64,000 nucleotides of DNA from an uncultured Flavobacteriaceae bacterium (GCA_949372605.1 CASIAE010000004.1:38400-102399); one strand, 5' to 3'; counted from the stretch's first letter, positions 1-10,703 are shown. The notes: generated by a model from the sequence alone, not told the origin. Numbers and translations are program-made.

Positions 1-879
1 AATTGCAATTGCGGATCTAAAAGTGTCATAGACTTCAATGTTTTTAACGACAACATTTGTAAAACCACCATGACTTGCCGTACCAAATTTTATTGCACTT
101 GCACTGGATCGCACTTTACATTTGGCAATTAAAACCTGATCATTAATATGATCTGGTGAATGCGATTTTAAACAAATTCCGTCATCAGCAGCATTGACAA
201 AACTGTTGGTGATTCTAACATTGGTACAGTCCACAATGTCCATGCCGTCATTGTTCCAATAGTCGGTACTGTTTACGGTTATGTTGTCTATCTCCAAGTT
301 TTCGCACTGTTCATAGGTTTGAACCCAAGAGGAACCGTGTTGTATGGTAACTCCAGATACTTTGACGTCCTTACAACGCGTAAAATTAATTATTTCAACC
401 CGATGAAATTCATGGGGTCGCATTCTCTTGTAGTTATAATTGGGATCAATAAACGCTTTGGTGTGATGTAAACTGTCAAGGGCTAGTGCCAGTTCACGCC
501 CTTGTCCATCAATCGTTCCTTTTCCTGTTATTGAAAAAGAAGAGACATTGTCTGCAATCAGTAAGGCTTTATTCCCACTCAATTTTCGGTATTGATAAGG
601 GTCTACAGTTCCTAATAAAACAGCGTCTTCTTCGAAATGAACTTCAACCCCAGACTTTAGTTCGATTGTACCAGACAAGAAATTACCTTTTGGGAAAATG
701 ACTTTTCCGTTTTTGAGGGAAGCGGCCTTGTCAATCGCTTTCTGAATGGATTTAGTATTGAGTGTTTTTCCATCCCCTATAGCCCCAAATTGTTCAATAG
801 AGACGGCTTTTGAGCTTTGCCCTATGACGAGAGTGGTGGTAATGAAAAATATAAAAATTGGTTTGTAAAATGGTTTCAT
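1..879 (-). CDS. GH28-family polygalacturonase-like hydrolase (3' end cut by window edge)
   Basis: The frame is open for 293 codons from an ATG at 879 to the window edge, so the C-terminus is missing. A signal peptide (about residues 1-21) is followed by the opening typical of the right-handed beta-helix family, FGAIGDGKTLNTKSIQKAID. GH28 active-site blocks are visible: NNDGMD at 209-214 (the N-x-D block), ADDG at 231-234 (paired aspartates) and SHGG at 269-272. The downstream R-I-K block would lie outside the window. Family members cleave galacturonan or related acidic or rhamnose-linked glycans in the periplasm or outside the cell. It is the most downstream visible member of a minus-strand set with a rhamnosidase and sulfatases. 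The fold is secure; the substrate is inferred only from context. Confidence 0.85.
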   Translation of the reverse strand, partial: MKPFYKPIFIFFITTTLVIGQSSKAVSIEQFGAIGDGKTLNTKSIQKAIDKAASLKNGKVIFPKGNFLSGTIELKSGVEVHFEEDAVLLGTVDPYQYRKLSGNKALLIADNVSSFSITGKGTIDGQGRELALALDSLHHTKAFIDPNYNYKRMRPHEFHRVEIINFTRCKDVKVSGVTIQHGSSWVQTYEQCENLEIDNITVNSTDYWNNDGMDIVDCTNVRITNSFVNAADDGICLKSHSPDHINDQVLIAKCKVRSSASAIKFGTASHGGFTNVVVKNIEVYDTFRSAIAI

Positions 880-998
880 GCTTGGTTTTTTAAATTTGAA
901 ACATAATAATTAATTGCAAATAATTATGGAAATTGATTTGCTGGGGGTAGGTCTATAGGCAAGGCACACGACACATTTTGGATTCTCCGGACTTTTAT

Positions 999-1289
999 TT
1001 ATAATAAAATCAAATTTTCTCCTTCTTCAATTCCACTTGGAAAATCACAAACGTTTTGTAAAGCAAAAACGTCATTATAAACAGTGCCTGTCATTTCGTC
1101 TACCCATTCGCTTTCTATTAGATCTTTATCAATTTCACCGCTAACAAGCTGAATGGTATAGTTCAAACAAATCCCTTTGATGGCCAGTTTTCCCCTAAGT
1201 AAATTTGCACTACAATCGCTATTGTTCTCTTCATTTGAACATTGTATAAAGGCAAACATTATTAATAGAAAAGAGAGTAATTTTTTCAT
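999..1289 (-). CDS. small lipoprotein of unknown function
   Basis: A 96-residue protein with a type II signal peptide: a hydrophobic stretch ending FAFIQC puts the lipidated cysteine at residue 17. The mature part is short, acidic and contains three further cysteines (in SDCSAN, KGICLN and NVCDFP), so disulfides are possible. No domain is recognised. It is oriented like its neighbours and lies 119 bases upstream of the GH28 gene. It is probably anchored in the outer or inner membrane facing the periplasm. Confidence 0.6.
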   Translation of the reverse strand: MKKLLSFLLIMFAFIQCSNEENNSDCSANLLRGKLAIKGICLNYTIQLVSGEIDKDLIESEWVDEMTGTVYNDVFALQNVCDFPSGIEEGENLILL

Positions 1290-1447
1290 TTATTTTAAAT
1301 AAAACATATAAAGTAAACATTTTTTAATGATTAAAATTCATCTTGAAATAAACTTTTTTTAAATTTCATTAAATGATCATTTTTGCCCAAAAACACTAAA
1401 AAACAGACAAAATTGATCAGAAAACGTCAAAAAATCAAAAAAAGATA

Positions 1448-1894
1448 TTAAAAAATACTGAGAATTGTTGAGATGTTATTGTTAAAATCAATCCTTTCCC
1501 CCAATTTTTTACCCAATAACAACCTTCCAATAGGACTTTGTGGTGAAATACAATAACAGCGCTCATCCTCCAGTTTACATTCACCTATTGAAATGGCAAT
1601 ATAGTAGTTTGCTTTATTGGTTATTACCAAAGAACCGACGCCTACAATGACTGAAGAATGATTGTTTTTTAAGGCTAATATTTTTCTGTAATTGGTTTCA
1701 GTTTCTGCCAATTGTATCCCTAATTTTTCTCGCTCTAATTGAATCATTGCACGTCCTGTTTCGTGCTTGTCTCCAGCACTACTTTTACTTTCAGAATCTA
1801 AAGCCTCGGATAGCCCTTGTATTCTTTTTTCAAAACCTTTTAATTTTTCAAGCAAATTGGCAACACAATAATTGTAAATTTCTTCTTTATCCAT
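1448..1894 (-). CDS. GreA/GreB C-terminal-domain-like protein
   Basis: 148 residues. The N-terminal half is helical and charged, with a predicted coiled coil around residues 10-75. The C-terminal half ends with SPQSPIGRLLLGKKLGERI, the signature of the GreA/GreB C-terminal FKBP-like domain, which in true Gre factors docks on RNA polymerase. Such short flavobacterial relatives are often misnamed 3-oxoacyl-ACP synthase in databases; nothing here supports that name. The start lies just after the terminator of the next gene, so it is probably transcribed on its own. The GreA/B-like fold is well supported; a role in transcript cleavage is not shown. Confidence 0.7.
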   Translation of the reverse strand: MDKEEIYNYCVANLLEKLKGFEKRIQGLSEALDSESKSSAGDKHETGRAMIQLEREKLGIQLAETETNYRKILALKNNHSSVIVGVGSLVITNKANYYIAISIGECKLEDERCYCISPQSPIGRLLLGKKLGERIDFNNNISTILSIF

Positions 1895-1900
1895 TTTTAA

Positions 1901-1928
1901 TAAAAAAACCCTCCTTTAAGGAGGGTTC
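1901..1928 (-). terminator. rho-independent terminator after the SnoaL-like gene
   Basis: Read on the minus strand, an AACCCTCC / GGAGGGTT stem with a 5-base loop is followed by a run of T. It sits 67 bases past the stop of the 1995-2507 gene and just before the start of the Gre-like gene, separating the two transcripts. Confidence 0.85.
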
Positions 1929-1994
1929 AAAATAAATCTATTTTTCTTCATTCAAACACTCTTGAGTGAAAATATTTTTAATCTTAGGAAGTGA

Positions 1995-2507
1995 CTATTC
2001 AGCAGCTTCTTCTGCAACAACTGCTTCGTCAGCAGCAACGGCTATCATCATTCCGCTAGCATCGAAAAAGTCACCTGATTCGTAAACCTTACCTTCTTTT
2101 GCATTAAAGTAGTGGTAAGAATCTAAGGAAAAGCTTTTTCCAGTAGCAATACTAACTCCTTTCCAAGTTCCGTAAACTCTAACACTTCCATCAGGCGTAA
2201 GTGTCGTTTCGTCAACACCAGGAAGCCAAATTGCATCTTCAAAAGTAACATCCTTAAAGTTTGTCATGTAAAATTCTGCATCAATAAGAACTTTATCATA
2301 GCCAATTTTTCCGACGCCATACATTGGGGATTGGTGCTCAATTTCTTCGTGAATTAATGATTTAAAAAGCTCAAAGTTGGTTGGAGAAGCATAAGACATT
2401 AGCATTTTTTGAGCTACTTCTTTGTTAGTATTGTAGAGGCTTAAATCTTGCTTTACATCACAAGAAACAAATAAAACGGTAATAGCAATTAATAAATAAT
2501 TTTTCAT
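1995..2507 (-). CDS. SnoaL/NTF2-like lipoprotein
   Basis: 170 residues with a lipoprotein signal (LFVSC, Cys16). The body matches the compact alpha+beta barrel of the nuclear-transport-factor-2/SnoaL superfamily: an N-terminal helix pair (VAQKMLMSYASPTNFELF), a central FEDAIWLPG strand and a terminal YHYFNAKEGKVYESGDFFD strand block. The C-terminus is an Ala/Glu-rich tail (AVVAEEAAE). These domains bind small ligands or act as isomerases; no catalytic residues can be assigned. A hairpin terminator follows. Confidence 0.65.
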   Translation of the reverse strand: MKNYLLIAITVLFVSCDVKQDLSLYNTNKEVAQKMLMSYASPTNFELFKSLIHEEIEHQSPMYGVGKIGYDKVLIDAEFYMTNFKDVTFEDAIWLPGVDETTLTPDGSVRVYGTWKGVSIATGKSFSLDSYHYFNAKEGKVYESGDFFDASGMMIAVAADEAVVAEEAAE

Positions 2508-2755
2508 TTTTCATTTTTTTAATTAAGTATTCAATGCAATTTGGGATTTAATTCTTGAATTTTCGCTTGTTATTGAGGTGTTTATATTAATTCATTTCTT
2601 TTATTGATGTTAAATCTTTACTCACTTTCACAATATTTAACTAATAATAAAACAAACACTTAATCCTACTCCACAGTTTTTGAGTTTGTCAAATGCCCAA
2701 AGCCAATCATTGTTGGAAATAAGATATCAAATAAAGAACAAGCTACAAGGATTGT

Positions 2756-3951
2756 TTATTTGACCAAAATGGGTTGTGTCCAGGCTTGCTCAAGTTCTCC
2801 CTCTAAATAGGGGTTTTCTTTTAAAACATTAGAGTTTATTTTTGCTCTAACAATGAGGTCTTTTTTTTCATAAACATATTCGGCAGCAGTGCCTTTAACT
2901 CTTTTTAATTCTTCCATGTTTTCACTGCCTTCTCGATAGCCCATAAAAATGATTTCATAAATAATATCCGCTTTTGAATCTACTTCAATGGAAAGTTTTT
3001 TCTCGGTAGCATTTATCTTTTTTAAAGAAACCCCAGAAGAAGAATAAAAATCTCCAGCTTCCATTGCTTCAATCAAACTTGCAGGGTCTAATCTTTTTGA
3101 ATTAACCATTACCCATCCTCTTCCAGGGTTACTATGATCAGATGATTTTATGTGATACTTGTGGCTGTCATCAGTAGCAATCCCAAGAAGCAACGGTTTC
3201 TTCTCATTGTAATAAGAAATATTTATCAGGTCCCACATGGTTTCTATACCAAGTGCGTTTCATCTCCCTCATTATGGACTGCAGGATGACCGTTGTAGAG
3301 TTCAAAAAACCTTTCTCCATTCAATTTTTTTAAATCCTCTGTATTGATGCCATAGCCAAAGTTGGGGTGGTTGATGTGGGCAAACATCGGGATATTAAAC
3401 TTTTTTCTTTGGGCATGAACAGCATCCAAAGTTTGCTGCATCACCTCATAAACGGAATTCCCTTTGATAGGTTCAATTTTTTCTTGAATGTTAGTAACAT
3501 TAATATGGACAGGCTTTTTCCCAAAAGAGGAAGTTACCTCTTCGGACCGGATAATTAGAAACGAATCCTGGACATCAAGTTTTGATTTATACTCCTCAAA
3601 AGTTTTTAGTCGAACAGAAGTTCCACTAGAATCAATTTTTGATTCTACCCAGTCGCCAAACCTTTTTTGATATTTTTCTAGTGCATTATTTTTTTTGTCT
3701 GATTCTTTCAATTTGTACCAGTTATCTCCTGCAGCGATTGTGTTATGGTCAGAGAGCGCGATGAATTGGTAGTCGTTGTCTTTATACCATTGAATGATCA
3801 TTTCGGGGAAGTCATCTCCATCACTCCAAAAAGAATGGGTATGTAGATTCCCTTTTTGCCAATGCTGTTCTGGGACAGCTGTATTACATGAAAAAAGCAA
3901 CGCAAAAATGAATAAGATTGAAGCGAAACTTAAATATTTTAAGAAAGACAT
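2756..3951 (-). pseudogene. PHP-domain phosphoesterase-like lipoprotein, split by a one-base frameshift
   Basis: Two adjacent frames make one protein. The first (3951 to 3244) has a lipobox cysteine at residue 22, the PHP metal motif LHTHSFWSDG (H37, H39), SDHN near 68 and a late YNGHPAVHNEGDETH block. The second (3238 to 2756) starts MWDLINISYY and carries the last metal ligand block GIATDDSHKYH. Around 3245 the frame moves by one; adding a single G to the GG of CACTTGGTATAG restores THLGIETMWDL without a stop. PHP proteins are metal-dependent phosphoesterases; secreted versions are frequent in polysaccharide loci with unknown substrate. Either the gene is newly inactivated or one G is missing from the assembly. 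Confidence 0.8.
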
Positions 3952-4154
3952 AATTTTAATAGAATAAAGGTTTTGGTTAAAACTACAAAAAATTTAATAA
4001 CGGGAAACACCAGCATTAAAGCAAGCGAATCTGTTTTTAAGCATAAACGGATATCAGAAAAAAAAGTAAGGATTGGGTCTTGAGTTTCAGGGATTACTGT
4101 TTTAAAATTACCTTCGTAAAACCTAAAATATTTATTGTTAATTTAGAAATTTTT

Positions 4155-7100
4155 TTAAAATGAATTTATCTTTAATTGAATGACATGCTTCCCAGGAGAG
4201 AGCCTTATGGATTCGAGAAGCAGCAGGAACTTTTTGACCGTTGTGAATCAAGTCTTTCCCTTTCCATATCAATGAGTGAAAACTCAGCCAACATATTCCC
4301 TGGGATTTCGATTTCATAGGTTTGCAGCCTTTTCCCGACGTAAGTATATTTCCCTTTGATGGTTCCTCTGACGGTTGGAACTGCAATCTCACTAGATTTT
4401 AATTTACTCATTTGAGGTTTAATACTTGCGATCGCAAAACCTGCTGTTTGTGGCTTAATCCCCCATAATCCTCTTGGGATTGCGTTGGCTGGCACAGCTC
4501 CCCATGCGTGGTTCCAGTCCAAGTTGTTTTTAAATTTCAAGTCCCAAGCTTCTAAAGTAATCGTAGATCCAACACGAATCATATTGTACCAACTTCTCTC
4601 TTCGATACTTGATAATAATTCTAGGGCGTAATCTGCTTCCCCTGCATTATAGAGTCCGTCCATTAAGAATTGAGAACCATAAACACTACAGGCCATCCCT
4701 CGAGATTTAATAAATTCTAAGACAGAATTTAAATGTTCTTTAGGAACCATACCGAATGCCAAAGGCATCATGTTGGCATGTAATGAGGCATGGTCAGTCC
4801 CTATTCCGTCAACATAAATACCACGATCTTTATCAAACATGTTATCATTGAATGCTTTTTTGACTTTAGCAGCTCTTAATTCAAAATCTAAAACCTCCTT
4901 TGTTTTTCCTAATATTTTTGCAAACTCAGCCATGATCTTCATGTTCTCATAAAAAAAGGCATTGATGACAGTATTGTATGGCTGGAAAACAAAACCATCC
5001 CGTTCTCCCAAATTATTTGGGTCTCCACCCCAACCTGCAGAAGGCCAATCAACGATGTCAGTAAGCGGTTTTTTATAACCTTTTTTGAATCCCAACTTAT
5101 ACATGAATTCTGGAGTTACTTTTTCCGAAGTGATCAAACCCAGCTTCATTAGATAACTCAAAAAGTGTTTTATGTTTTAATTGCTCGTAATACTTTTCAA
5201 TAAGTTCGGTATTCCCCGTATACATATAATCAGCATAAAACATTAAGGCCACATGTTGTTGCCACTCTGTAGGCCAAGTTGGATGTTCCATGAAATATTC
5301 TATGGTGCGTCTAGCCAATTGCATACTCTCTGTCCGTAGTATAGTGGCTGAGTTGATTTAGATAGGCATCTGCTTCATAAGGAATTCGTTCTCTATCTCC
5401 ATCCACATATAAACCGTTAAAAGTGGTTGCTTTTATGGAGTATTTACATAAATCCCAAACTTGATTTAAAACATCGTTATCACTTTTAAACTCACTGGCG
5501 TTTTCATCCCAATAGGTATGATGGGCCAACTGATCAAAGTCATTTGCAGAAATGGGCGCTTGAGCACCCTCAATTTCTACATACCTAAATGGCATCAAAA
5601 CAGGAAACCCTTTTGGCAACGCAATGGCCTTATTGGGTGTTGTATTTTTTTTGTCTGGTTTTATAGCGAGTTGATATTTTGTCTTTCCTGGTATTACTTC
5701 AACTTTAATTTCTTGATAACGAATATGACTTTTACGAAATGGAGTTCTGTTGATGTTTTTACCTTTTGATTCTTCTCCAATTCTTACTGTTAAGGTATGT
5801 GGCGTTTTTGCTTTGTAGTTAAAATTGATTGTGGCAAATGCGGCTTTACCAAAATCAATAAAATAAAAATCACCACGATTTTCAAAGCATACTGGTTTGA
5901 TTTTACTGACAACAAATTTATTTTCAGAGGAAATCATATAATTCTCTTGCTTTCCAGTTGTAAATTTTTGAACCTCTGAATAGTCAACCAAACGATTTTC
6001 TTCGTCCCAAATCCGAACTTTCCAATAATAAGTTCTATCAACTTCTAATGGTGTTCCATTATATTCGACATTGGTTGAGGCCAATGATCGTATTTTTTTG
6101 CTGTCCCAGGCATCTCCATTGTTTGTATCGATACTGGCCTGACTAGAAGCTACTAAAATTTGATAAGCCGATTGGAATTTAGATCCCAAAGGCACAGCCC
6201 AACCAAACTCTGGATTTAGATCAATGATCTCAACATTTGTATTTGGTTCTCTGATCAGTTCTAACGTTAAATCGGTAGGAGCCGATCGATATTCATTGCT
6301 GTTTTTTGCAATTAACTTGTCCAATTGCGTGCGAAGTTTGTCTGCAACTACTTTATGCTTTTTCTTTCCGATGAGATTATTGACTTCTTTTGGATCCCTC
6401 TTTAAATCATAGAGTTCTTCAATGGTTTTGTCGTTAACATATCTAAAATATTTCCAATTTTTAGTTCTCACCCCTTCACTGGGTGGAATTTCACTAAAAT
6501 CCCAAAGGTGTTCTATAAGAACGGTGTCTCTGCTGATTGTACTCGTTTCATTTCTCACCAAGGGCATTAAATTTTTTCCTTGCCATGTATCAGGAATTGC
6601 TACCCCTGCAATTGCTGCAATGGTGGAGGGCACATCAATATTTAATACCATCTCGTCAATAGCTCTGTTTTTGGCCACTCTCGGATCGTAAATTATCAGT
6701 GGAACCCGAATCGAATTATCATACATTAGCCACTTTCCAGCCATTTGTCGGTCTCCTAAAAAATAGCCGTTATCTCCCATAACAATAATCACGGTGTTTT
6801 TATCTAAACCTTTTTCTTTTAGTTTTTTTCGAATTTTAGCAATTTCTAAATCTATTCCAGAAATCATCCGATAATAGCCTTTTAAGCTGCGCTGATATTT
6901 TTCTGGAGTATTATATCTCCAAGCCCAACGCAAACGATTAAATCCCTTCCTTACGATCTCAGGCAATGCTTTGAAATACTGGTCAGCTCCCAATGCAGGC
7001 GCAGGGATTGTTGTATCAGTTAATAATTCTTCGGTCGTATTTTGCCAGAAATATTGCGCTTCAGCAGGATCATGCGCATGTGGAGCGCTAAAACTTAAAG

Positions 7101-7686
7101 ACAAGCAAAATGGCTTTTTATTTTCGATATTATTGTCAATAAAGTCGATTGCTTTTTGACCGGTATATCTTGTTAAGTGAACAGTGTCTTTACCAATTGT
7201 TTTATAAAAATAGCCCCTTTTATCGTTATATTTATTATTTCTATCATACGACTCGTATTGATCAAACTGTTTGTCTAAATCTGAGTATCGCACACCATAT
7301 TTTCCATAAAAACCGGTATGATAACCATTCTCTTTAAGTAGTGTAGGGTAAGAATTAGCCATATATTCCTCACGTATATTTCCAGTTTGAAAATTAAAAT
7401 TGTGAGCTCGTTCATGTAAGCCCGTTAAAATACTTGCCCTACTTGCAGCACAAATAGGGGTGGTTACAATCGCGGACTTAAAATAAGTGCCTGACTTAGC
7501 CAAATCATCCATTTCTGGAGTTTCAACAAACTTATTCCCTGCATAACCAACCGCATCAAAGCGCTGATCATCTGTGAGGATGAAAATAACATTCGGTTTT
7601 TCGGCCTTGACTTTTTGTTGAGCACTAAGGCTACTTAAGCCACAGAAAACGCTTAATAGTCCGAGTAATAGATTGCGGATATCCAT
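4155..7686 (-). pseudogene. S1 sulfatase - GH78 alpha-L-rhamnosidase fusion, broken by several indels
   Basis: A signal peptide is followed by an S1 sulfatase module (residues about 30-490; formylglycine motif C79-A-A-S-R83, DNGYF metal block). It is fused to the rhamnosidase N-terminal beta domains and the GH78 barrel, whose general-acid region reads [14 protein letters not shown]. The first frame stops at 5311. The rest continues in other frames: 5324-5097 ([11 protein letters not shown]), 5161-4205 ([16 protein letters not shown], the barrel end) and a short C-terminal tail ending SPGKHVIQLKINSF at 4155. Junctions lie near 5330, 5150 (an extra T in GGGTTTG restores NEAGLITSEK), 4250 and 4195. 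A sulfatase-GH78 fusion is known from the ulvan locus of Formosa agariphila, so ulvan-type oligosaccharides are a plausible substrate. Decay versus sequencing error is unresolved. Confidence 0.85.
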
Positions 7687-7805
7687 AGATTTATTTATTA
7701 AAGCATATTTAATTCCTCTAAATTAAAAAAAAATAAATAAGATTTGTTTTTAGATTTATTTAATGCAGAATAAGCTAGGGATATAAGAACAGTTAGGAAG
7801 AGGAT

Positions 7806-7994
7806 TTAATTGGCTCGATTTGAACTTTTTTTGTCAGGAATTCTACCGTAATTACCCGATCCATCATAATCTAGTGTGTCTTCTTGAATCGGTTTTTTAT
7901 GATCATTGACCGATTTCTTCGAATCAATAAATACCCCAGCGACAAACATGGCAAAAACAGCGATTCCGAAACCAAAAATTATTAAAATACTCAT
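7806..7994 (-). CDS. small single-pass membrane protein
   Basis: 62 residues. The first 25 form one membrane helix (ILIIFGFGIAVFAMFVAGVFI), followed by a polar, charged tail (SKKSVNDHKKPIQEDTLDYD). Its start ATG overlaps the stop of the upstream small gene in an ATGA arrangement, so the two are translationally coupled. No family recognised. It lies between the two sulfatase genes on the same strand. Confidence 0.6.
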   Translation of the reverse strand: MSILIIFGFGIAVFAMFVAGVFIDSKKSVNDHKKPIQEDTLDYDGSGNYGRIPDKKSSNRAN

Positions 7995-8152
7995 TTTTTA
8001 ATTTGTTTAAAATATCCACCAGCAGCTAAAATTGAAGGAACCCAAATCCCAACATAAAGACCTTCATCATTTTGCCCACTGAACCAAAGATAAATTGAAA
8101 ACAGAAAGCTTAAAAAAGCGGAACCTAATATCAAATAGTCTGAATTTTTCAT
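7991..8152 (-). CDS. small two-helix membrane protein
   Basis: 53 residues, starting MKNSDYLILGSAFLSFLFSI and ending GGYFKQIKK. There are two hydrophobic segments (about 6-24 and 32-46) separated by a short polar SGQNDEG loop. The stop codon overlaps the start of the 7806-7994 gene by the four bases ATGA, which supports real coupled translation despite the small size. Function unknown. Confidence 0.55.
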   Translation of the reverse strand: MKNSDYLILGSAFLSFLFSIYLWFSGQNDEGLYVGIWVPSILAAGGYFKQIKK

Positions 8153-8220
8153 TGTCTTGGTTTTATCTGTAAATATAATAAATGTTATAACATCTATAAA
8201 AATTAGACTTTAAGTTGCTA

Positions 8221-9831
8221 TTAATCTGCACTTAAAAGCGCTTCATTTTGTTCGGGTCTAAAGTCGGTTTCATTGACCCAAACGTGATCCATTATTTCCC
8301 CTTTAAGAAATCGCTCATAGAACCTGATTTGTTTAGGCATGATTGGATAATTATCAAACACATCACCTTTCTCCAAGACCCTTGGGTCTTCTTGCTCAAT
8401 TAGGTTTTGAATTAGGAGTTTGGACCAGTGATTTTTTTGTTCCTCAAAACGAGCATCAGCGGCAATGTTTGTCATGCAGTAGGGGTCTGATTTTAAATCA
8501 TAAAACTCTTCAGCTGTTCTTCTCCCAAAAGACAATTCCCAGAGGTGATGATTTTCTGTCTGATAAGCATCTAGAATTTGTGTTTTAGTTGGGCTACCGT
8601 CACAGTCTAAATATCCTGTTTCTGGCCTACCTGTTGGCCACCTGTCTGGTTTAAAATTTTTAAAATAGACGAATTCATCCGAAATAATTCCCCTAATGGG
8701 ATAGCCTACATCATTGGGTCTACCAGTGTCATGTCGCTCTTTCCCCACCAAGACATAGTCCCGGTTACCCTCTACACGACCCTCTTTTTCAGATTTAAAT
8801 ATGGGAAATAAACTTTTTCCTGTAATGGGTTGCATTCCACTTATCTGTTCTTCAATACCTGCCGCTTCTAAAAAAGTGGCTGCAAAATCAATATTACTCA
8901 CATAATCTGAGATGGTCCTCCCAGGTTTGTTGATTCCATCTGCCCACATAATAGCCAAGGGCATGTGCGTAGAAAAAGGATATTCTTGTGCCTTACTTCT
9001 TGGGAAAGGCATCCCGTTGTCAGAAGTAACGATGATCAGGGTGTTTTCCAACATTCCTTTTTCTTCAAGAACTTTTAGTATACTTCCCAGGTGCTGGTCA
9101 AAGTATTCAATTTCAAAAGCATAGTCCAGCATGTCATTTCGAATGATTTCATTGTCCATCCAATAGTCAGGAACTTTGTCGATATCAACTAGTTTTTTAT
9201 TTCCTTTCTTCACTCCCGATTGGAACTCATAAGCACGATGAGGCTCTATACCGCCATACCAAAAAGCAAAAGGTTCATCGGAAGTGTCATTCAAAAACAA
9301 CTCAAAATTCCGAGCATAATCTATGTTACTGATTTTGTTCGTAGGGGGAGTGGTTTTTAAGGAGGAATAGTTGATTCCGATCAGTTCTCTGGGTTGTCCG
9401 TTAGTTTTTTCAATTACACCGGGTGCCCACCCTTTTGCAGTTCTACCCGTGCTGTATCCGGCTGTTTTGAGTGCTTCAAAAACAGTTTTGAATTTATTTG
9501 GAAAATAACCAACATGACTAGCCGCTTCTTCCAGTTGCCATGAATTTCTTCCAGTGAGAATTGCTGATCTTGAAGGCGCACATTTTGCATTGCAAGTATA
9601 GGCATTCATAAAAAGTAGTCCTGAATTTGCAATGCGGTCAAAATTAGGAGTTTTCACCCAATCGGCCCCATAGGCCCCAGCATGAGGGAAGGACTGATCA
9701 TCGGCAATACAAATTAATATATTGGGCCTTTTAAACTCTTCTTTTTTGGCGCAGGAGATTATATTTATTAATACAAATAGACAAATAAAATATTGTTTTA
9801 ATGTAATCATAGTTTTTTTCTGAATAGACAA
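8221..9831 (-). CDS. S1-family sulfatase lipoprotein
   Basis: 536 residues with a lipobox (NIISC, Cys27). The N-terminal metal site reads PNILICIADDQ and the formylglycine motif is C84-A-P-S-R88 followed by SAILTGR. The next block NSWQLEEAASHVGYFP and the later GKGW-like and SDNGMPF blocks resemble N-sulfoglucosamine-type and related sulfatases, so an exo-acting sulfatase is likely. The internal ATG at codon 8 could also be the start. The cysteine must be converted to formylglycine by a maturase not encoded in this window. It is the first gene of the minus-strand degradative set and probably shares a substrate with the downstream sulfatase-rhamnosidase. Confidence 0.92.
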   Translation of the reverse strand: MSIQKKTMITLKQYFICLFVLINIISCAKKEEFKRPNILICIADDQSFPHAGAYGADWVKTPNFDRIANSGLLFMNAYTCNAKCAPSRSAILTGRNSWQLEEAASHVGYFPNKFKTVFEALKTAGYSTGRTAKGWAPGVIEKTNGQPRELIGINYSSLKTTPPTNKISNIDYARNFELFLNDTSDEPFAFWYGGIEPHRAYEFQSGVKKGNKKLVDIDKVPDYWMDNEIIRNDMLDYAFEIEYFDQHLGSILKVLEEKGMLENTLIIVTSDNGMPFPRSKAQEYPFSTHMPLAIMWADGINKPGRTISDYVSNIDFAATFLEAAGIEEQISGMQPITGKSLFPIFKSEKEGRVEGNRDYVLVGKERHDTGRPNDVGYPIRGIISDEFVYFKNFKPDRWPTGRPETGYLDCDGSPTKTQILDAYQTENHHLWELSFGRRTAEEFYDLKSDPYCMTNIAADARFEEQKNHWSKLLIQNLIEQEDPRVLEKGDVFDNYPIMPKQIRFYERFLKGEIMDHVWVNETDFRPEQNEALLSAD

Positions 9832-10703
9832 TCCTGCCTATAAATTTGGAATAACTAAGGTAATAAATAATTTTAGAGGATTTCAAATTTCAGAATTTAC
9901 TGAAGAGTTTTACCTTTAGATTTTATTACAAAGCTTTATGCTTTCAATTAGATAATTTACTATGGCTGTCTCAAATATTGACCAAACAAAGCTGTTGCTT
10001 CTTTTTGAACATGATACAATCAATAAACCTTCTTTATTTCCAAAAGCTAATGCCAAATCCTGATATTTGGGCTGGCGAAATCATATTGTGACTATAATCC
10101 CCTTAATTATTACAGCTGATTTTTATCTTTTAGTTGTTATCTTTAATGAATTCGACCCAAAACACCTCATGAATTCTTCTTTCATCCTTGTCTTATTTCT
10201 GCTCTTAGTTGTTTTTATATTTTCTAAAAATATTTTTCCACTTTTGTCAATTGGACTTAAATGAATTAAGTCTGCTTTTTTGACATTACAATTCTGTCTC
10301 CTCTGGAAATCACAGTACATATAATATTTGTCATCATCCAGATTAAATAATTTTTATATAAAACGCTAAGTGGTGTGCTTTCACTTTTTTGAATATAACC
10401 CACCTAAAGGTATTCGGAGTAGCATTTAGACATAGACTTTCCGGTGTTTTTAACCAATCTGACTTTCCGTATATAAATTTACGAGGAAGATCTTTTTCAA
10501 TCAACTGAAATAGTGACTTATAAGCTAAACCCTCTAGTTTAATAAATTAAATTAGGTAGTAATATTGGATCTCTTCAACCTAAGTTTAAAATATTTATTA
10601 CATTTAAATATTTAAAAATCAACATAATGAAACAAGGTATTAGCAGATCTATCGAGTATTAAATTGAATTTTTAGTTCTTCATGAAATTTAAATATCAAT
10701 ATA
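9832..10703. other. 872-base gene-poor stretch with reading-frame remnants
   Basis: No convincing intact gene. On the minus strand two open stretches without good starts follow each other in different frames: about 10360-10123 (contains MYCDFQRRQNCNVKKADLIHL) and about 10095-9922 (contains KYQDLALAFGNKEGLLIVSC and SNSFVWSIFETAIVNYLIES). Their composition is protein-like and they may be pieces of one decayed gene, conceivably a recombinase, but no signature residue is present. The right end holds the leader of the PQQ gene. Confidence 0.4.

Noticed and set aside
1290-1447. CRISPR-like spacing of A-rich motifs
   Set aside because: The short A/T runs do not repeat with constant spacing or sequence.
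8343-9124. Plus-strand open frames opposite the sulfatase gene
   Set aside because: Shadows of the minus-strand sulfatase; no recognisable protein features.
10123-10320. Possible recombinase C-terminus (MYCDFQRRQNCNV...)
   Set aside because: No catalytic serine or tyrosine domain, no conserved block; only protein-like composition, so kept as an unnamed remnant.
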